This document shows, one piece after another, positions 55,053 to 64,000 of a stretch of DNA of 64,000 nucleotides; the stretch's first letter is position 1; every line of letters begins with the position of its first letter. The DNA lies in contig NZ_JAALAA010000020.1 in assembly GCF_011045035.1 (NCBI RefSeq), positions 28,657 through 92,656 on the forward strand. The letters are read 5' to 3'. A program made the position numbers and the translations under genes. The notes below the pieces were generated by a model. The model had not been told where the DNA came from. It searched no databases and saw only the letters and a program-made list of their open reading frames with translations. The DNA is from Nocardioides turkmenicus. Its GTDB lineage: Bacteria > Actinomycetota > Actinomycetes > Propionibacteriales > Nocardioidaceae.

Positions 55053-55412
55053 TTCACGAACTCCTCGCGTCGTGCCTGTGCCCGAGACGAACCGACCGAA
55101 TGTCCCGGGAGTTGCGCCGAAATATCTGCCCGTGACTCAGCCGACGAGCGTCAGCGCTGACTTTGCCATAAAACAGCGGCCCCGTGTACGACAGAACGCC
55201 GTCGCGAGCGGCGCGAGACGCGTGCGATGGCAAAGGCCACTTCGTTCAGACCTCGCTTCGAACGCGGTCTGGTTGACCGTGGAGGAGCGGCAACGCCGCC
55301 AGCGTGCGTGTATCGCGCCGCGCAGCAGGCGTGCTGTCGTACGCGGGGCCGGCACGACGAAGGGACCGGTGCCCCGCACCGGTCCCTTCGTGTTGTCTGT
55401 GTGCTGAAGAAC
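55053..55412. other. Intergenic region with terminator and eccD promoter
   Basis: No protein gene seen. It holds the terminator of the WXG100 genes at its right part, and the promoter of eccD-eccB-mycP must lie at its left part. A weak hairpin CAGACC...GGTCTG is at about 55238-55262. Confidence 0.5.
55359..55389 (-). terminator. Terminator after the WXG100 genes
   Basis: A perfect 14-base-pair stem GAAGGGACCGGTGC / GCACCGGTCCCTTC with a three-base loop, 24 bases beyond the stop of the second WXG100 gene. Confidence 0.8.
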
Positions 55413-55706
55413 TCAGCCGCCGAAGCCGCCCGCGCCGCGCATGTCAGCGTCGTGCATCCGCGCCTGCGACTCGTTGACGAACCTGCTGCTGCGGTCGAGC
55501 GCGGCACCCAGCTCACGGATGGTCCCGTTCCACTTGGCCTGCGCCTGGTTGTAGGCGTTGGCCGCCTCACCGGTGAAGTTCTCCTGAAGGTTCAGGATGT
55601 ACCGCTCGAGCTCGTCGAGGGCGCCGTCCATCTCCCTCACACCCTTGAGCAGCACGTCCACGATCGAGCCCATGGCTCCGTGGTTAACGACAATCTCTTC
55701 GCCCAT
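55413..55706 (-). CDS. WXG100-family ESX substrate (second gene)
   Basis: A 97-residue helical hairpin protein of the EsxA/EsxB family with WNG in the turn (AKWNGTIREL) and a C-terminal helix ending in a Gly-rich tail. It probably pairs with the upstream WXG100 protein and is secreted as a dimer. The longer, uncharacterised C-terminal tail GGAGGFGG is short of the YxxxD/E export signal, which may be on its partner. Gene in tandem with its partner on the minus strand. Confidence 0.9.
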   Translation of the reverse strand: MGEEIVVNHGAMGSIVDVLLKGVREMDGALDELERYILNLQENFTGEAANAYNQAQAKWNGTIRELGAALDRSSRFVNESQARMHDADMRGAGGFGG

Positions 55707-55735
55707 GACAGTTTCCTTTCAGTCCGTTGCGTTCG

Positions 55736-56065
55736 TCAGAACGAGTACTTGGTGCCCTCGACCTGGCTGCTGATGGCGCTGGTCTGCCCGGCGACCTCCT
55801 GGTCGGCGTCGGACCCCAGCTGGCGAGCCTTGGTGAGCCCCGCGGTGAGCTGGTCGAGCGCCGTGGTGATCTCGCGGGCCTTCTCGTTGTAGGTGTTCAT
55901 CAGCTGCTGGAACGCGTTGCCGCCAGCGCCCTTCCACCCAGAGGCCCCTGCGGACTGAGCCTCGGAGACCGTGCGGGAGTTGATGTTCTCCAGCTTGGCC
56001 TTCGTCTCCTCGATGAACTTGACGGCGGACTCGATCGCCTGCCCTTGCTTGATCTCACTGCTCAT
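55736..56065 (-). CDS. WXG100-family ESX substrate (first gene)
   Basis: A 109-residue EsxA/EsxB-type protein with the WKG turn (SGWKGAGGNAFQQLMNTYN) between two helices. AAGGA lies eight bases before the ATG. It is the first of two substrate genes, 29 bases upstream of the other on the minus strand, so the two are cotranscribed. A 12-base palindrome (GGAACCGGTTCC) stands just upstream of its ribosome site. Confidence 0.9.
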   Translation of the reverse strand: MSSEIKQGQAIESAVKFIEETKAKLENINSRTVSEAQSAGASGWKGAGGNAFQQLMNTYNEKAREITTALDQLTAGLTKARQLGSDADQEVAGQTSAISSQVEGTKYSF

Positions 56066-56085
56066 GGTGCTGTCCTTCCACCGGC

Positions 56086-56097
56086 GGAACCGGTTCC
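56086..56097. promoter_or_regulatory. Palindrome before the WXG100 operon
   Basis: GGAACCGGTTCC, a perfect 12-base palindrome 21 bases before the first WXG100 start. Possible operator; GGAAC alone resembles an ECF -35 box but spacing does not fit. Confidence 0.35.
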
Positions 56098-56219
56098 TAG
56101 GTTGATACCTGTTGGAGCCCGGCTCCCGATGGGCTCCCCCGAGGTCCGGACACAGTGTTCTTACCCCGTCTCCGGAGTTCTAAACACGAATCTCTGAACT
56201 TTTTTCGCAGCCTTGCTGC

Positions 56220-57593
56220 CTAGCCATTGAAACCCGATTCCCACAGGTGTCGGAAGAACCCTGAGGAAACCACGAACGAAGCGATGACGGCGGCACCGCA
56301 CAGCGACTCCGACCAGTCGGCCCGAGACGCCCACTTCGCCGAGCGCCAGCCCCGGCCGGTCGCGATCGCCGCGATGATCACGGCGAACCCGATCAGCACG
56401 ACGCCCAGACCGAACCAGGAGACCAGCTCCGGGTCAGCCCAGCCTACGAACGCACGGACGCCGACCGCCAGCGCAATAACCCCGGCGACCCGCAGTACGC
56501 CGCGAGGCAGCCAGTAGCGGTAGCTGCGCGCCGCGAGCAGGATCACGAAGGCACCGGCCAGCACGATCATCCAGGCACCGACCCGGTCCACGTCGGCGGT
56601 CGCGGTGGCGACCAGCGCCGGCGCACTCGCCGCGACCACACCGAGCACCGCCCAGGATGCGGCCGCCAGCGTACGGGCGCCGCGCTCGGCCACCTCGGTG
56701 ACCTCGTCGAACGGGACGGTCGCCTTCCCTGTGGTGGTCTTGGCCCGCGCGGACCAGGCGGTCACCGAGAGCTTGGAGACGTCGAGAAGATAGGAGTCGG
56801 GGACGTCGACGGCGTACGACGGGACGATCCGCGCCGCGAGGGCGGCAGCGGCGAAGAGGATCGACCACGGCACCTGCGGCGCTGTGCCGAACAGGGCGCA
56901 GAGCGCGGTGACCACGAAGACCGTGACACCGGTCAGGGTCCAGACCTTGAGAGCGGCGTCGACGGTGTCGACCAGCGAGCGCGAGACGGTCGCGACGACC
57001 GCCCCGCACAGCCCCGCCACGCCGACCGCCAGCGGCAGCGTCTCCGGATCAGGCGTGACGGTGATGACGAACGCGGCGCCCGCGGCGAACGCCGGGGCCA
57101 CGATCGCCCGGCGGGCTGCGTACGGTCCGGCGGGGAGGATCCCGATCAACGCGCCGACGCCGAGCAGGCCGGCGATCGCGAGGCGCTGCCAGCCGTCGGC
57201 CTGGGCACCGAACCCTGCGGCTCCGACCGCCAGCAGGGTGGCCAGGCCGACCCAGTAGAACGAGAAGCTGCCCGCGCGGATCGGCTCGGCCGTCTCGACG
57301 ACCTCGCGTCGTGCATAGGCCTGCGTGGGCGGGGAGTCCGCGGCGAGCAGGGCACCCGAGGTGATGCCGCGGGAGGCGAGCGAGGCGTCCAGCGGGATCG
57401 CCTCACCCCGCCGGTCGCGGAGCACCGGGGCTGCGGGCAGGCCTACGGCCGTGGCGTACTCCCGTGACAGGTCCGAGACGCGCGCGTCGGAAGGAACCAC
57501 GATGTCGACCACTCCGGCGGTGCCGTGGACCGTGATCGCCAGGCCGCCTGCTGCGAGCGCCGGCTCAACGGCATCGGCCGTCTGAGTGGGCAT
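56220..57593 (-). CDS. Second EccD-type membrane protein
   Basis: A 457-residue protein with an N-terminal ubiquitin-like domain (about 16-95, AITVHGTAGVVDIVVPSDARVSDLSREYA) followed by about eleven membrane segments, the architecture of EccD. It is clearly different in sequence from the eccD 1.2 kb away. GGGAGG lies four bases before the ATG giving MPTQTADA. It is the first gene of the minus-strand part and diverges from eccC across 173 bases. It takes the place where an eccE gene would be expected in larger ESX loci. Confidence 0.88.
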   Translation of the reverse strand: MPTQTADAVEPALAAGGLAITVHGTAGVVDIVVPSDARVSDLSREYATAVGLPAAPVLRDRRGEAIPLDASLASRGITSGALLAADSPPTQAYARREVVETAEPIRAGSFSFYWVGLATLLAVGAAGFGAQADGWQRLAIAGLLGVGALIGILPAGPYAARRAIVAPAFAAGAAFVITVTPDPETLPLAVGVAGLCGAVVATVSRSLVDTVDAALKVWTLTGVTVFVVTALCALFGTAPQVPWSILFAAAALAARIVPSYAVDVPDSYLLDVSKLSVTAWSARAKTTTGKATVPFDEVTEVAERGARTLAAASWAVLGVVAASAPALVATATADVDRVGAWMIVLAGAFVILLAARSYRYWLPRGVLRVAGVIALAVGVRAFVGWADPELVSWFGLGVVLIGFAVIIAAIATGRGWRSAKWASRADWSESLCGAAVIASFVVSSGFFRHLWESGFNG

Positions 57594-57766
57594 GACACCT
57601 CCCGGATGCGTGATGACCCTGTGACAGAGTTCCACATCGGAAGCTCTTCCGCCCGTTTTACCCGACCGGCACGGTTAAGGGTAGTAGCCGGGGTGGGGGC
57701 GCTCTAAGATCCTGACCACCTGCGGCATCCGGGTCCGCGGGCACTGAACCAGTCTCAGGGGGACAC

Positions 57767-60700
57767 GTGACCATCGCTGCGACAGCCGGCGGCACCCGCA
57801 CCGAGGAGCCGGAGGTCCCCGAGGGGGAGCTGGCGCTGAATCCTCCGCCGGCTATCGAAGAGGGCGAGGGTGTCGGCGGCGTTCTGATGAACGCCATCCC
57901 GATGCTCGGCAGTCTCGGTTCGATCGTCCTGGTCGCCACGATGCAGCCGGCGGGCGGCACCGGTGGTGGTGCTCCGATCCAGAAGTACCTCGCAGCGGGC
58001 ATGTTCCTCTTCGCGACCCTGGGCTTCATCTTCGTGCAGATCGACCGCCAGCGGAAGCAGAAGCAGAAGCAGGTCGGCGGGCAGCGCACCGACTACCTCC
58101 GCTACCTGGCCGGCGTCCGGCAGTCCGCCCGCAAGGCCGGTGAGCAGCAGCGCAAGGCGCTGACCTGGCACTACCCCGCCCCGTCGTCGTTGCCCGCGAT
58201 CGCCGAGGAGCGCAGCCGGCTGTGGGAGCGCTCGAACACCCACAAGCGCTATCTCGACGTCCGCTACGGCGTCGCCCACCAGCCCCTCGCGCTGACCCTC
58301 GTGCCGCCGCAGCAGACCCCGATCGACCAGGTCGACCCGGCCTCGGCGAGCGCGCTGCACCGGCTGCTCACGGTCCACCGGGTCCAGCCCGACCTGCCCG
58401 CGGCGACTAACCTGCGCGGGTTCGACAAGATGGAGATCTGCGGCAACGAGGACCAGGCCCGGGCCCTCGCCCGCGCCCTGATCTGCGGGATGACGGCCTT
58501 CCATTCGCCGGAGCAGCTGATCGTCGCCGTCCTCACCTCCGAGCGCAACCTGGCCGAGTGGGACTGGGTCAAGTGGCTCCCCCACGCGCAGAGCGGCCGT
58601 GAGGTCGACGCCGTCGGCCCGCGCCGGATGGTGGTCACCAACATCAACGACCTCGGTGCCCTCCTGCCGACCGAGGTCGGCGAGCGCGCCCGCTGGGGCA
58701 CCGACGACCGGATCCCGTCACCCCAGGTCGTGGTCATCGTCGACGGCGGCTCGGTCCCGCACGGCAACCACGTGCTCCCGGACGACGGCATCCAGGGCGT
58801 CACCGTCATCGACCTGCCGACCCACTGGGACGAGCTCTTCGACTCCAGCCGGGTGCGGTTCCTCATCGACGACGAGGAGCCCGACGAGAACAACACCGTC
58901 GGCGGCTACCAGGTGCGCGTACGCATGGACCCGGTCCGGCTCCGCGTCGACCAGATGAGCATGGCGGACGCCGAGGCATACGCCCGCCGCCTGACCGCTC
59001 TCTACACCGTCGCTCCGGAGGGCTCCGACGCGGCCGCCGAGACCCCGCAGGACACCGAGATCGCGGCTCCGAAGGACTACATGGCGCTGCTCGGTCTGGG
59101 CGACGTACGCTCCTTCGACCCCGAGGTCGCCTGGCGTCCCCGCGCCAACCGCGACCGCCTGCGGGTGCCGGTCGGTGTCGGTGAAGCCGGCCAGCAGATC
59201 TACATGGACATCAAGGAGTCGGCCCAGCAGGGTATGGGTCCGCACGGCCTCGTCATCGGTGCGACCGGTTCCGGTAAGTCCGAGTTCCTCCGCACCCTCG
59301 TCCTCGGTCTGGTGCTCACCCACCCACCGGAGGTGCTCAACCTGGTGCTGGTCGACTTCAAGGGTGGTGCGACGTTCGCCGGGATGGCGGGCATGCCGCA
59401 CGTCTCCGCGGTGATCACCAACCTCGAGGGCGAGCTCACCCTGGTCGACCGTATGCAGGACGCCCTCTCCGGTGAGATGACCCGCCGCCAGGAACTGCTG
59501 CGCGAGGCCGGCAACTTCTCCTCGTTGAAGGACTACGAGAAGGCCCGTACGCAGGACCCGTCGATGGCTCCGCTGCCGTCGCTGTTCATCGTGGTCGACG
59601 AGTTCTCCGAGATGCTCTCGGCCAAGCCCGAGTTCATCGACCTGTTCGTGGCGATCGGTCGTCTGGGCCGATCGCTCGGCATCCACCTGCTGCTCGCCTC
59701 CCAGCGCCTCGAGGAGGGCCGCCTGCGCGGCCTCGACTCCCACCTCTCCTACCGCGTCGGCCTGCGTACGTTCTCCGCGCAGGAGTCGCGGACCGTGCTC
59801 GGTGTCCCGGACGCCTACGAGCTCCCGGCGGTCCCGGGTCTCGGTTATCTCAAGCCAGACCCGACCACGTTGCAGCGGTTCCGGGCGGCGTACGTCTCCG
59901 GGCCGCCGGCAGCGGGATCGCGGATCCGCCGCGACGAGGGCGGCAAGCTGCAGGGCATCTTCCCGTTCTCGATCGCCGAGGTGAAGCAGCTGGCGATGCC
60001 GGTCGAGGAGGAGGAAGAGCGCCCGGCGGCCCCGGTCGTGGGTGCGGACGGCGTGGAGAAGTCGATGCTCGACATCGCGGTCGAGCGGATGACCGGCCAC
60101 GGCACGCCGGCCCACCAGGTCTGGCTGCCGCCGCTCGACATCCCCGACACGCTCGACTCGCTGATGCCCGACCTGACCACCTCGCCGGAGCTCGGACTGC
60201 ACTCGCCGGCTTGGAAGCGGCTCGGCGGTCTGGTCGTGCCGCTCGGCATCGTCGACAAGCCCCGCGAGCAGCTGCGGGACACGCTCACCGTCGACCTGCG
60301 CGGGGCCGCCGGCCACGTCGCGGTCATCGGCGCGCCGCGCACCGGTAAGTCGACCACGCTGCGCACCATCGTCACCTCGATGTCGCTGACCATGACGCCG
60401 CAAGAGGTCCAGTTCTTCGTGCTCGACTTCGGTGGCGGCACGTTCGCCCCGCTGGCCAAGCTCCCGCACGTCTCCGGTGTCGGCACGCGTTCCGAACCGG
60501 ACGTCGTGCGCCGCGTCCTGGCCGAGGTCTCCGGCATCATCGACCGCCGCGAGGCCTACTTCCGGGCGCAGGGCATCGACTCGATCGAGACCTACCGCAC
60601 CCGCCGTGCCCGCGGTCAGGCCGACGACGGCTGGGGCGATGTCTTCCTCGTCATCGACGGCTGGGGCACGCTCCGCGCCGACTTCGACGACCTCGAGTAC

Positions 60701-61807
60701 GCCATCCAGGAGATCGCCCCGCGCGGCCTGACCTTCGGCGTACACATCGTGGCTGCCGCCGGCCGCTGGGCCGAGTTCCGCTCCTCGATGCGCGACGTCT
60801 TCGGCACCAAGCTGGAGCTCCGCCTGGGCGACCCGATGGACTCCGAGCTCGACCGCAAGCTGGCCGCGCTGGTGCCGACCGGGCGTCCGGGTCGAGGCAT
60901 CGTCAAGGAGAAGCTCCACTTCCTCAGCGCCCTGCCTCGGATGGACGGAGACGGCTCCGCGGCGACACTCGGCGACGGCGTCGACGACCTGATCTCCCGC
61001 GTCTCCGCCGCCTGGCAGGGGCCTGCCGGGCCGAAGCTGCGGCTGCTGCCGGAGAAGATCACGATCGAGCGTGTGCGGGAGCAGGCCGGGGTCACCGAGG
61101 AGAACCCGGGGAAGCGGCTGCTTCTGGGCGTCAACGAGAAGGAGCTGGCTCCGGTCGGCCTCAACCCCGACACCGAGCCCCACCTGCTGGTCTTCGGCGA
61201 CGGGCAATCCGGCAAGTCCACCCTCCTTCGCAACATCGCCCGCGAGATCATGCGGACGCATTCACCGAAGGAGGCCCAGATCGCAGTGGTCGACTACCGG
61301 CGCTCGATGCTGGGCGAGATCCCGGACGACTACCTGGTCAGCTACCTCACCTCGGCGACCCAGGCGACTCCGGCGCTGAGCGATCTGGCGGACTACCTGT
61401 CGAAGCGGATCCCGGGGCCGGACGTCACGCCCGAGCAGCTTCGCAACCGGTCCTGGTGGACGGGCGCGGACCTGTTCCTGCTGGTCGACGACTACGACCT
61501 GGTCGCCACCCAGCAGGGATCGCCGGTCGCACCCCTGCAGCCGCTGATGGCTCAGGCACGCGACGTCGGCCTGCACGTCATCATCGCCCGCCGGTCCGGC
61601 GGAGCATCGCGATCGCTCTACGAGTCGGTCATCCAGTCGATGCGCGACCTGGCGATGCCGGGCCTGCTGCTCTCCGGCAACCCGGACGAGGGCCCGCTCG
61701 TCGGCAACCTCAAGCCGGTCCCGACGCGCCCAGGTCGCGGGCGTCTGGTCACCCGCGACCGCGGTGTCGAGGTCGTCCAGCTGGCCTGGAGCGAGTCCTC
61801 CTTGTAA
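57767..61807 (+). CDS. eccC: Type VII secretion ATPase EccC (fused EccCa/EccCb)
   Basis: The 1346-residue motor of the ESX system. Two N-terminal membrane segments (about 42-60 and 74-92) and then three FtsK/SpoIIIE-type ATPase domains: Walker A GATGSGKSE (about residue 500) with Walker B LFIVVDEFSEML, GAPRTGKST (about 855) with VFLVIDGWG, and GDGQSGKST (about 1145) with FLLVDDYDLV. Only the first has a full catalytic glutamate pattern, as in relatives. GTG start with AGGGGG upstream. It is divergent from the second eccD. Confidence 0.95.
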   Translation: MTIAATAGGTRTEEPEVPEGELALNPPPAIEEGEGVGGVLMNAIPMLGSLGSIVLVATMQPAGGTGGGAPIQKYLAAGMFLFATLGFIFVQIDRQRKQKQKQVGGQRTDYLRYLAGVRQSARKAGEQQRKALTWHYPAPSSLPAIAEERSRLWERSNTHKRYLDVRYGVAHQPLALTLVPPQQTPIDQVDPASASALHRLLTVHRVQPDLPAATNLRGFDKMEICGNEDQARALARALICGMTAFHSPEQLIVAVLTSERNLAEWDWVKWLPHAQSGREVDAVGPRRMVVTNINDLGALLPTEVGERARWGTDDRIPSPQVVVIVDGGSVPHGNHVLPDDGIQGVTVIDLPTHWDELFDSSRVRFLIDDEEPDENNTVGGYQVRVRMDPVRLRVDQMSMADAEAYARRLTALYTVAPEGSDAAAETPQDTEIAAPKDYMALLGLGDVRSFDPEVAWRPRANRDRLRVPVGVGEAGQQIYMDIKESAQQGMGPHGLVIGATGSGKSEFLRTLVLGLVLTHPPEVLNLVLVDFKGGATFAGMAGMPHVSAVITNLEGELTLVDRMQDALSGEMTRRQELLREAGNFSSLKDYEKARTQDPSMAPLPSLFIVVDEFSEMLSAKPEFIDLFVAIGRLGRSLGIHLLLASQRLEEGRLRGLDSHLSYRVGLRTFSAQESRTVLGVPDAYELPAVPGLGYLKPDPTTLQRFRAAYVSGPPAAGSRIRRDEGGKLQGIFPFSIAEVKQLAMPVEEEEERPAAPVVGADGVEKSMLDIAVERMTGHGTPAHQVWLPPLDIPDTLDSLMPDLTTSPELGLHSPAWKRLGGLVVPLGIVDKPREQLRDTLTVDLRGAAGHVAVIGAPRTGKSTTLRTIVTSMSLTMTPQEVQFFVLDFGGGTFAPLAKLPHVSGVGTRSEPDVVRRVLAEVSGIIDRREAYFRAQGIDSIETYRTRRARGQADDGWGDVFLVIDGWGTLRADFDDLEYAIQEIAPRGLTFGVHIVAAAGRWAEFRSSMRDVFGTKLELRLGDPMDSELDRKLAALVPTGRPGRGIVKEKLHFLSALPRMDGDGSAATLGDGVDDLISRVSAAWQGPAGPKLRLLPEKITIERVREQAGVTEENPGKRLLLGVNEKELAPVGLNPDTEPHLLVFGDGQSGKSTLLRNIAREIMRTHSPKEAQIAVVDYRRSMLGEIPDDYLVSYLTSATQATPALSDLADYLSKRIPGPDVTPEQLRNRSWWTGADLFLLVDDYDLVATQQGSPVAPLQPLMAQARDVGLHVIIARRSGGASRSLYESVIQSMRDLAMPGLLLSGNPDEGPLVGNLKPVPTRPGRGRLVTRDRGVEVVQLAWSESSL

Positions 61808-61826
61808 CGCCTCGTCACGATCGCAG

Positions 61827-61863
61827 GAACGGCCCGCGACCTGGATCAGGTCGCGGGCCGTTC
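61827..61863. terminator. Bidirectional terminator after eccC
   Basis: A perfect 16-base-pair stem (61827-61842 with 61848-61863) with a five-base loop and following T-rich bases, between convergent eccC and kinase genes. Confidence 0.9.
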
Positions 61864-61883
61864 TCTTTCTGCAAACAGGTGAT

Positions 61884-64000
61884 CTAGTAGGAACCGGTGC
61901 CGTTGTTGTTGGATGCCTTGCGCAACGGCGGGTGCGGCTCGAACTTGTCGGCGCCGGGCATCTCCCAGGTCTCGACGGTGAACTTGTCCTTGCCGGAGAT
62001 CAGGACCAACGCCTTGTTGACGTATCCGTACTCCCCGTCGGGGGAGCGCAAGGGGTTGACCAGGTCGTCCCTGCCGTCCCCGTTGACGTCGGTCGCCGCG
62101 GGAATCCGCGATCCGCTGACGGTGTCGTCGTTCAGCACTGGATCGTCGAGGTCCCATGTCGGTTCATGGACGAACTTCGTCGCCTCGGGGTCATAGGAGT
62201 AGACGCGTAGGACCCACTTCTGGTCTTCAACCTCATGGGTGATCAGCTCGTCCTTCCCATCACCGGTGACATCAGCGATCACCGTCGACCCGGCGACCCG
62301 ATCTCCATCCGGTCCGGGCACGTCGAGGACCGTTTTGGTGAACTTCGATTCCTGTCCCATCAGCAGGACAGCCGCCGCCGGCGAAGCCTCCTTGGCACCC
62401 ATGACGATGTCGGCCCGCTTGTCGCCATCGAAGTCACCGACCTCGAAGTTGACGTCGAACGTGGTGCCGTTCCAGGGGCCGGTGTACCAGTCCGTGCTCT
62501 TTCCCCAAGTGTTGTCTGACTGGCTCGCCATGACCGTGATGTGGATCTTGAGATCCTTGAGCTTGCCGAGCTCGGCATCGTCTGCCGGCAGCTTGGTCCC
62601 GTTGCCGACGGAGATCATGCCGATGTCGTCGCGCCCGTCACCATCGAAGTCGGCGCAGAACATGGCCAGTCGTTTGCCCGAGGCAGGCACCTGGATGGAG
62701 CCATCCGGCATGTCCTTCGCGTTGGACTCGACACTGAATGTCGAGCCGACACCCGACACATGGACCACGTCGACGCGACCGTCGGCGTCCAGGTCACCGA
62801 GCAGGTTGCCGAACCGGAGGCCCTTTTCGGTGCCCGTCTCGAACCCCTTGCCCGTCGAGGCGAACAGAGTCGCGGCGTTGGTGTCCCAGTTGTAGTTGAT
62901 GTCGCCGAACGGCGCACCGAGGACCAGGTCACCCAACCGGTCTCCGGTGATGTCGCCACGTACGGCCGGCTTTGGTTTCGCCGGGGTGTTCTCCGTGGTC
63001 GTGAGGGTGATCCCGAGCGCGGCACCACCGGCGACCAGGACCGCCGCGGCCGCTCCGGCAGCGACCCACCACTTGGTCTTGGCGCGCTTGAGGGTGACCG
63101 TCGCGCCGGAGGCGAACCCCATCTGGCGCCCCGACATCGCCGCGAACCGGTCCCGGACGCGAACCGCGTCGCCGGACCGCTCAGCCGGGTCCTTCATGAG
63201 CAGGCCGCCCTGGCCGGAGAGCAGGTCGTTGGCCTGCAGCGTGAAGTCGTCGCGTCCGGGGAGCGTCGGGATCGGCTGAGAGCTGTGGGCCATCGCGGTC
63301 TCGACGTCGTTCGCCCCGGTGAAGGGCACCTCGCCGGTGACCAGCTCGTAGAACAGGCAGCCCAGCGAGTAGAGATCGCTCGCCGGGCTGGCCGGCGCAC
63401 CGATCGCGCGCTCGGGCGCCAGGTAGTCCCAGGCGCCGGAGTGGATGCCGGGCCGGGCGGTCGCGGAGTCGTCGTCGCGCGCGGCCGCGAAGTCCGAGAG
63501 GTAGGCGTACGGCGGGTTGTTGCCGTCACGCAGCAGGATGTTCGACGGCTTCACGTCGCCGTGCACGACCCCGACCTCGGGCGAGTGGATCGCTGCCAGA
63601 CCATCGGCGATCTGAGCACAGATGTCGGCGGCCATCGGCCCCGGCAGGCGGCCGCGGGCTTTCAGCAGGGAGCGGAGGTCACCACCGTCCGCGAACTGCG
63701 AGACCAGGTACGGGGCGCCGTCGCTGGTCCGGCCGCTGGTGTAGACGCCCATGATGTGGGGAGAGTCGAGCTTGGCCATCAGGGTGGCCTGCTTGTCGAA
63801 CCTCGACACGAACTCCGGGTCCCGGGCGCTCCGCCCGAGGAGCACCTTGATGGCGACGGCGCGGTTGAGCCGGGTGTCGGTCGCCTTGTAGACCACCGCG
63901 CTGTCGTTGGACGCAACCTGCTGCTCGAGCCGGTAGGGCCCGATCATCCCGGGGGTGTCCTGGGCCGTGGGCGGCGGGGGTGGCGCGGGCTGTCCCGGCG
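61884..64000 (-). CDS. Membrane Ser/Thr kinase-like protein with external FG-GAP/VCBS repeats (5' end beyond window)
   Basis: At least 705 residues; the frame is open to the window edge through a Pro-rich stretch (PAPPPPPTAQDTPG), so the true start is outside. Numbering from the internal Met in MIGPYRLEQ: kinase domain about 1-270 with Lys34 in VAIKVLL, catalytic Asp131 in HGDVKPSN (HGD instead of HRD), SDFAA instead of DFG at 151-155 and APERA. The usual Gly-rich loop is poorly conserved. A membrane segment (about 293-315) follows, then an extracytoplasmic region with at least six FG-GAP-type DxDGDGxxD loops (DADGRVD, DFDGDGRDD, DFDGDKRAD, DVTGDGKDE, DVNGDGRDD). It converges with eccC. Confidence 0.82.
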   Translation of the reverse strand, partial: PGQPAPPPPPTAQDTPGMIGPYRLEQQVASNDSAVVYKATDTRLNRAVAIKVLLGRSARDPEFVSRFDKQATLMAKLDSPHIMGVYTSGRTSDGAPYLVSQFADGGDLRSLLKARGRLPGPMAADICAQIADGLAAIHSPEVGVVHGDVKPSNILLRDGNNPPYAYLSDFAAARDDDSATARPGIHSGAWDYLAPERAIGAPASPASDLYSLGCLFYELVTGEVPFTGANDVETAMAHSSQPIPTLPGRDDFTLQANDLLSGQGGLLMKDPAERSGDAVRVRDRFAAMSGRQMGFASGATVTLKRAKTKWWVAAGAAAAVLVAGGAALGITLTTTENTPAKPKPAVRGDITGDRLGDLVLGAPFGDINYNWDTNAATLFASTGKGFETGTEKGLRFGNLLGDLDADGRVDVVHVSGVGSTFSVESNAKDMPDGSIQVPASGKRLAMFCADFDGDGRDDIGMISVGNGTKLPADDAELGKLKDLKIHITVMASQSDNTWGKSTDWYTGPWNGTTFDVNFEVGDFDGDKRADIVMGAKEASPAAAVLLMGQESKFTKTVLDVPGPDGDRVAGSTVIADVTGDGKDELITHEVEDQKWVLRVYSYDPEATKFVHEPTWDLDDPVLNDDTVSGSRIPAATDVNGDGRDDLVNPLRSPDGEYGYVNKALVLISGKDKFTVETWEMPGADKFEPHPPLRKASNNNGTGSY

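Noticed and set aside
57604..57640. TGTGA-like stretch before the second eccD as a CRP site
   Set aside because: Spacing and the second half-site (TTCCACA) do not fit TGTGA-N6-TCACA.
58718..61261. Long minus-strand reading frame opposite eccC
   Set aside because: Shadow of eccC; dominated by Arg/Asp/Gly with no domain.

Overview
This window is chromosomal DNA from a high-GC actinobacterium. The gene content (WhiB/WblA-type regulator, mycosin and EccB/C/D secretion genes, WXG100 proteins, MarP-like protease, a mycothiol-dependent-enzyme relative, an F420-type oxidoreductase, Holin-X) and the general look of the proteins suggest Nocardioides or a close relative in the Nocardioidaceae. The genus is inferred; no rRNA is present to confirm it. 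There is no insertion sequence, integrase or CRISPR array, and the region reads as stable core chromosome with a few lineage-specific insertions.

Layout. 1-7.3 kb: a NarK-type nitrate transporter cut by the window edge, a Tat-exported PhoX-like protein, a 5'-nucleotidase, a secreted sugar dehydrogenase, two tandem iron-permease-like proteins and a deazaflavin oxidoreductase. 7.4-15.4 kb: a carbon-uptake block with a LytS/LytTR two-component system, two sodium/solute symporter modules each preceded by a small membrane partner, and acetyl-CoA synthetase; CRP-type palindromes lie before the second symporter operon and before acsA. 15.5-24 kb: an NlpC/P60 hydrolase under a c-di-AMP riboswitch, nhaA, Holin-X, a DUF559-type protein bordered by palindromic repeats, a marP-like protease with a NUDIX gene, a TlpA-like lipoprotein with nth, and crp. 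23.7-30.7 kb: an ECF sigma factor coupled to a large double beta-propeller membrane protein, then small housekeeping hydrolases and RidA. 30.7-34.5 kb: a secreted metzincin with its probable regulator. 34.6-39.9 kb: two ArsA ATPases, wblA and a class A penicillin-binding protein, a neighbourhood I recall as conserved in Streptomyces. 40-50.3 kb: yqeY, a phosphoesterase, tRNA-Pro, asd and an enlarged aspartokinase, recR, ybaB, dnaX, SRP RNA and tRNA-Ser. 50.3-64 kb: RidA/HxlR pair and a type VII (ESX) secretion locus with mycP, eccB, two different eccD genes, two WXG100 genes, a three-ATPase eccC and a membrane kinase with an external FG-GAP repeat domain.

How it works together. Crp, with a palindrome in front of its own gene, has plausible target sites in front of the acetate symporter operon and acsA, so acetate uptake and activation look like one local regulon. 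Many starts here (at least a dozen) have a TANNNT-like box ending 6-8 bases before the start codon and no Shine-Dalgarno, which indicates leaderless transcription; this was used to choose several starts. Most convergent gene ends are closed by strong hairpins, and two of them by copies of a 90-base palindromic repeat. The most unusual items are the aspartokinase with a doubled regulatory region (four ACT domains), the dispersed palindrome, the ESX locus with two eccD paralogues and a kinase/repeat protein, and the sigma factor whose ribosome site lies in a long hairpin.
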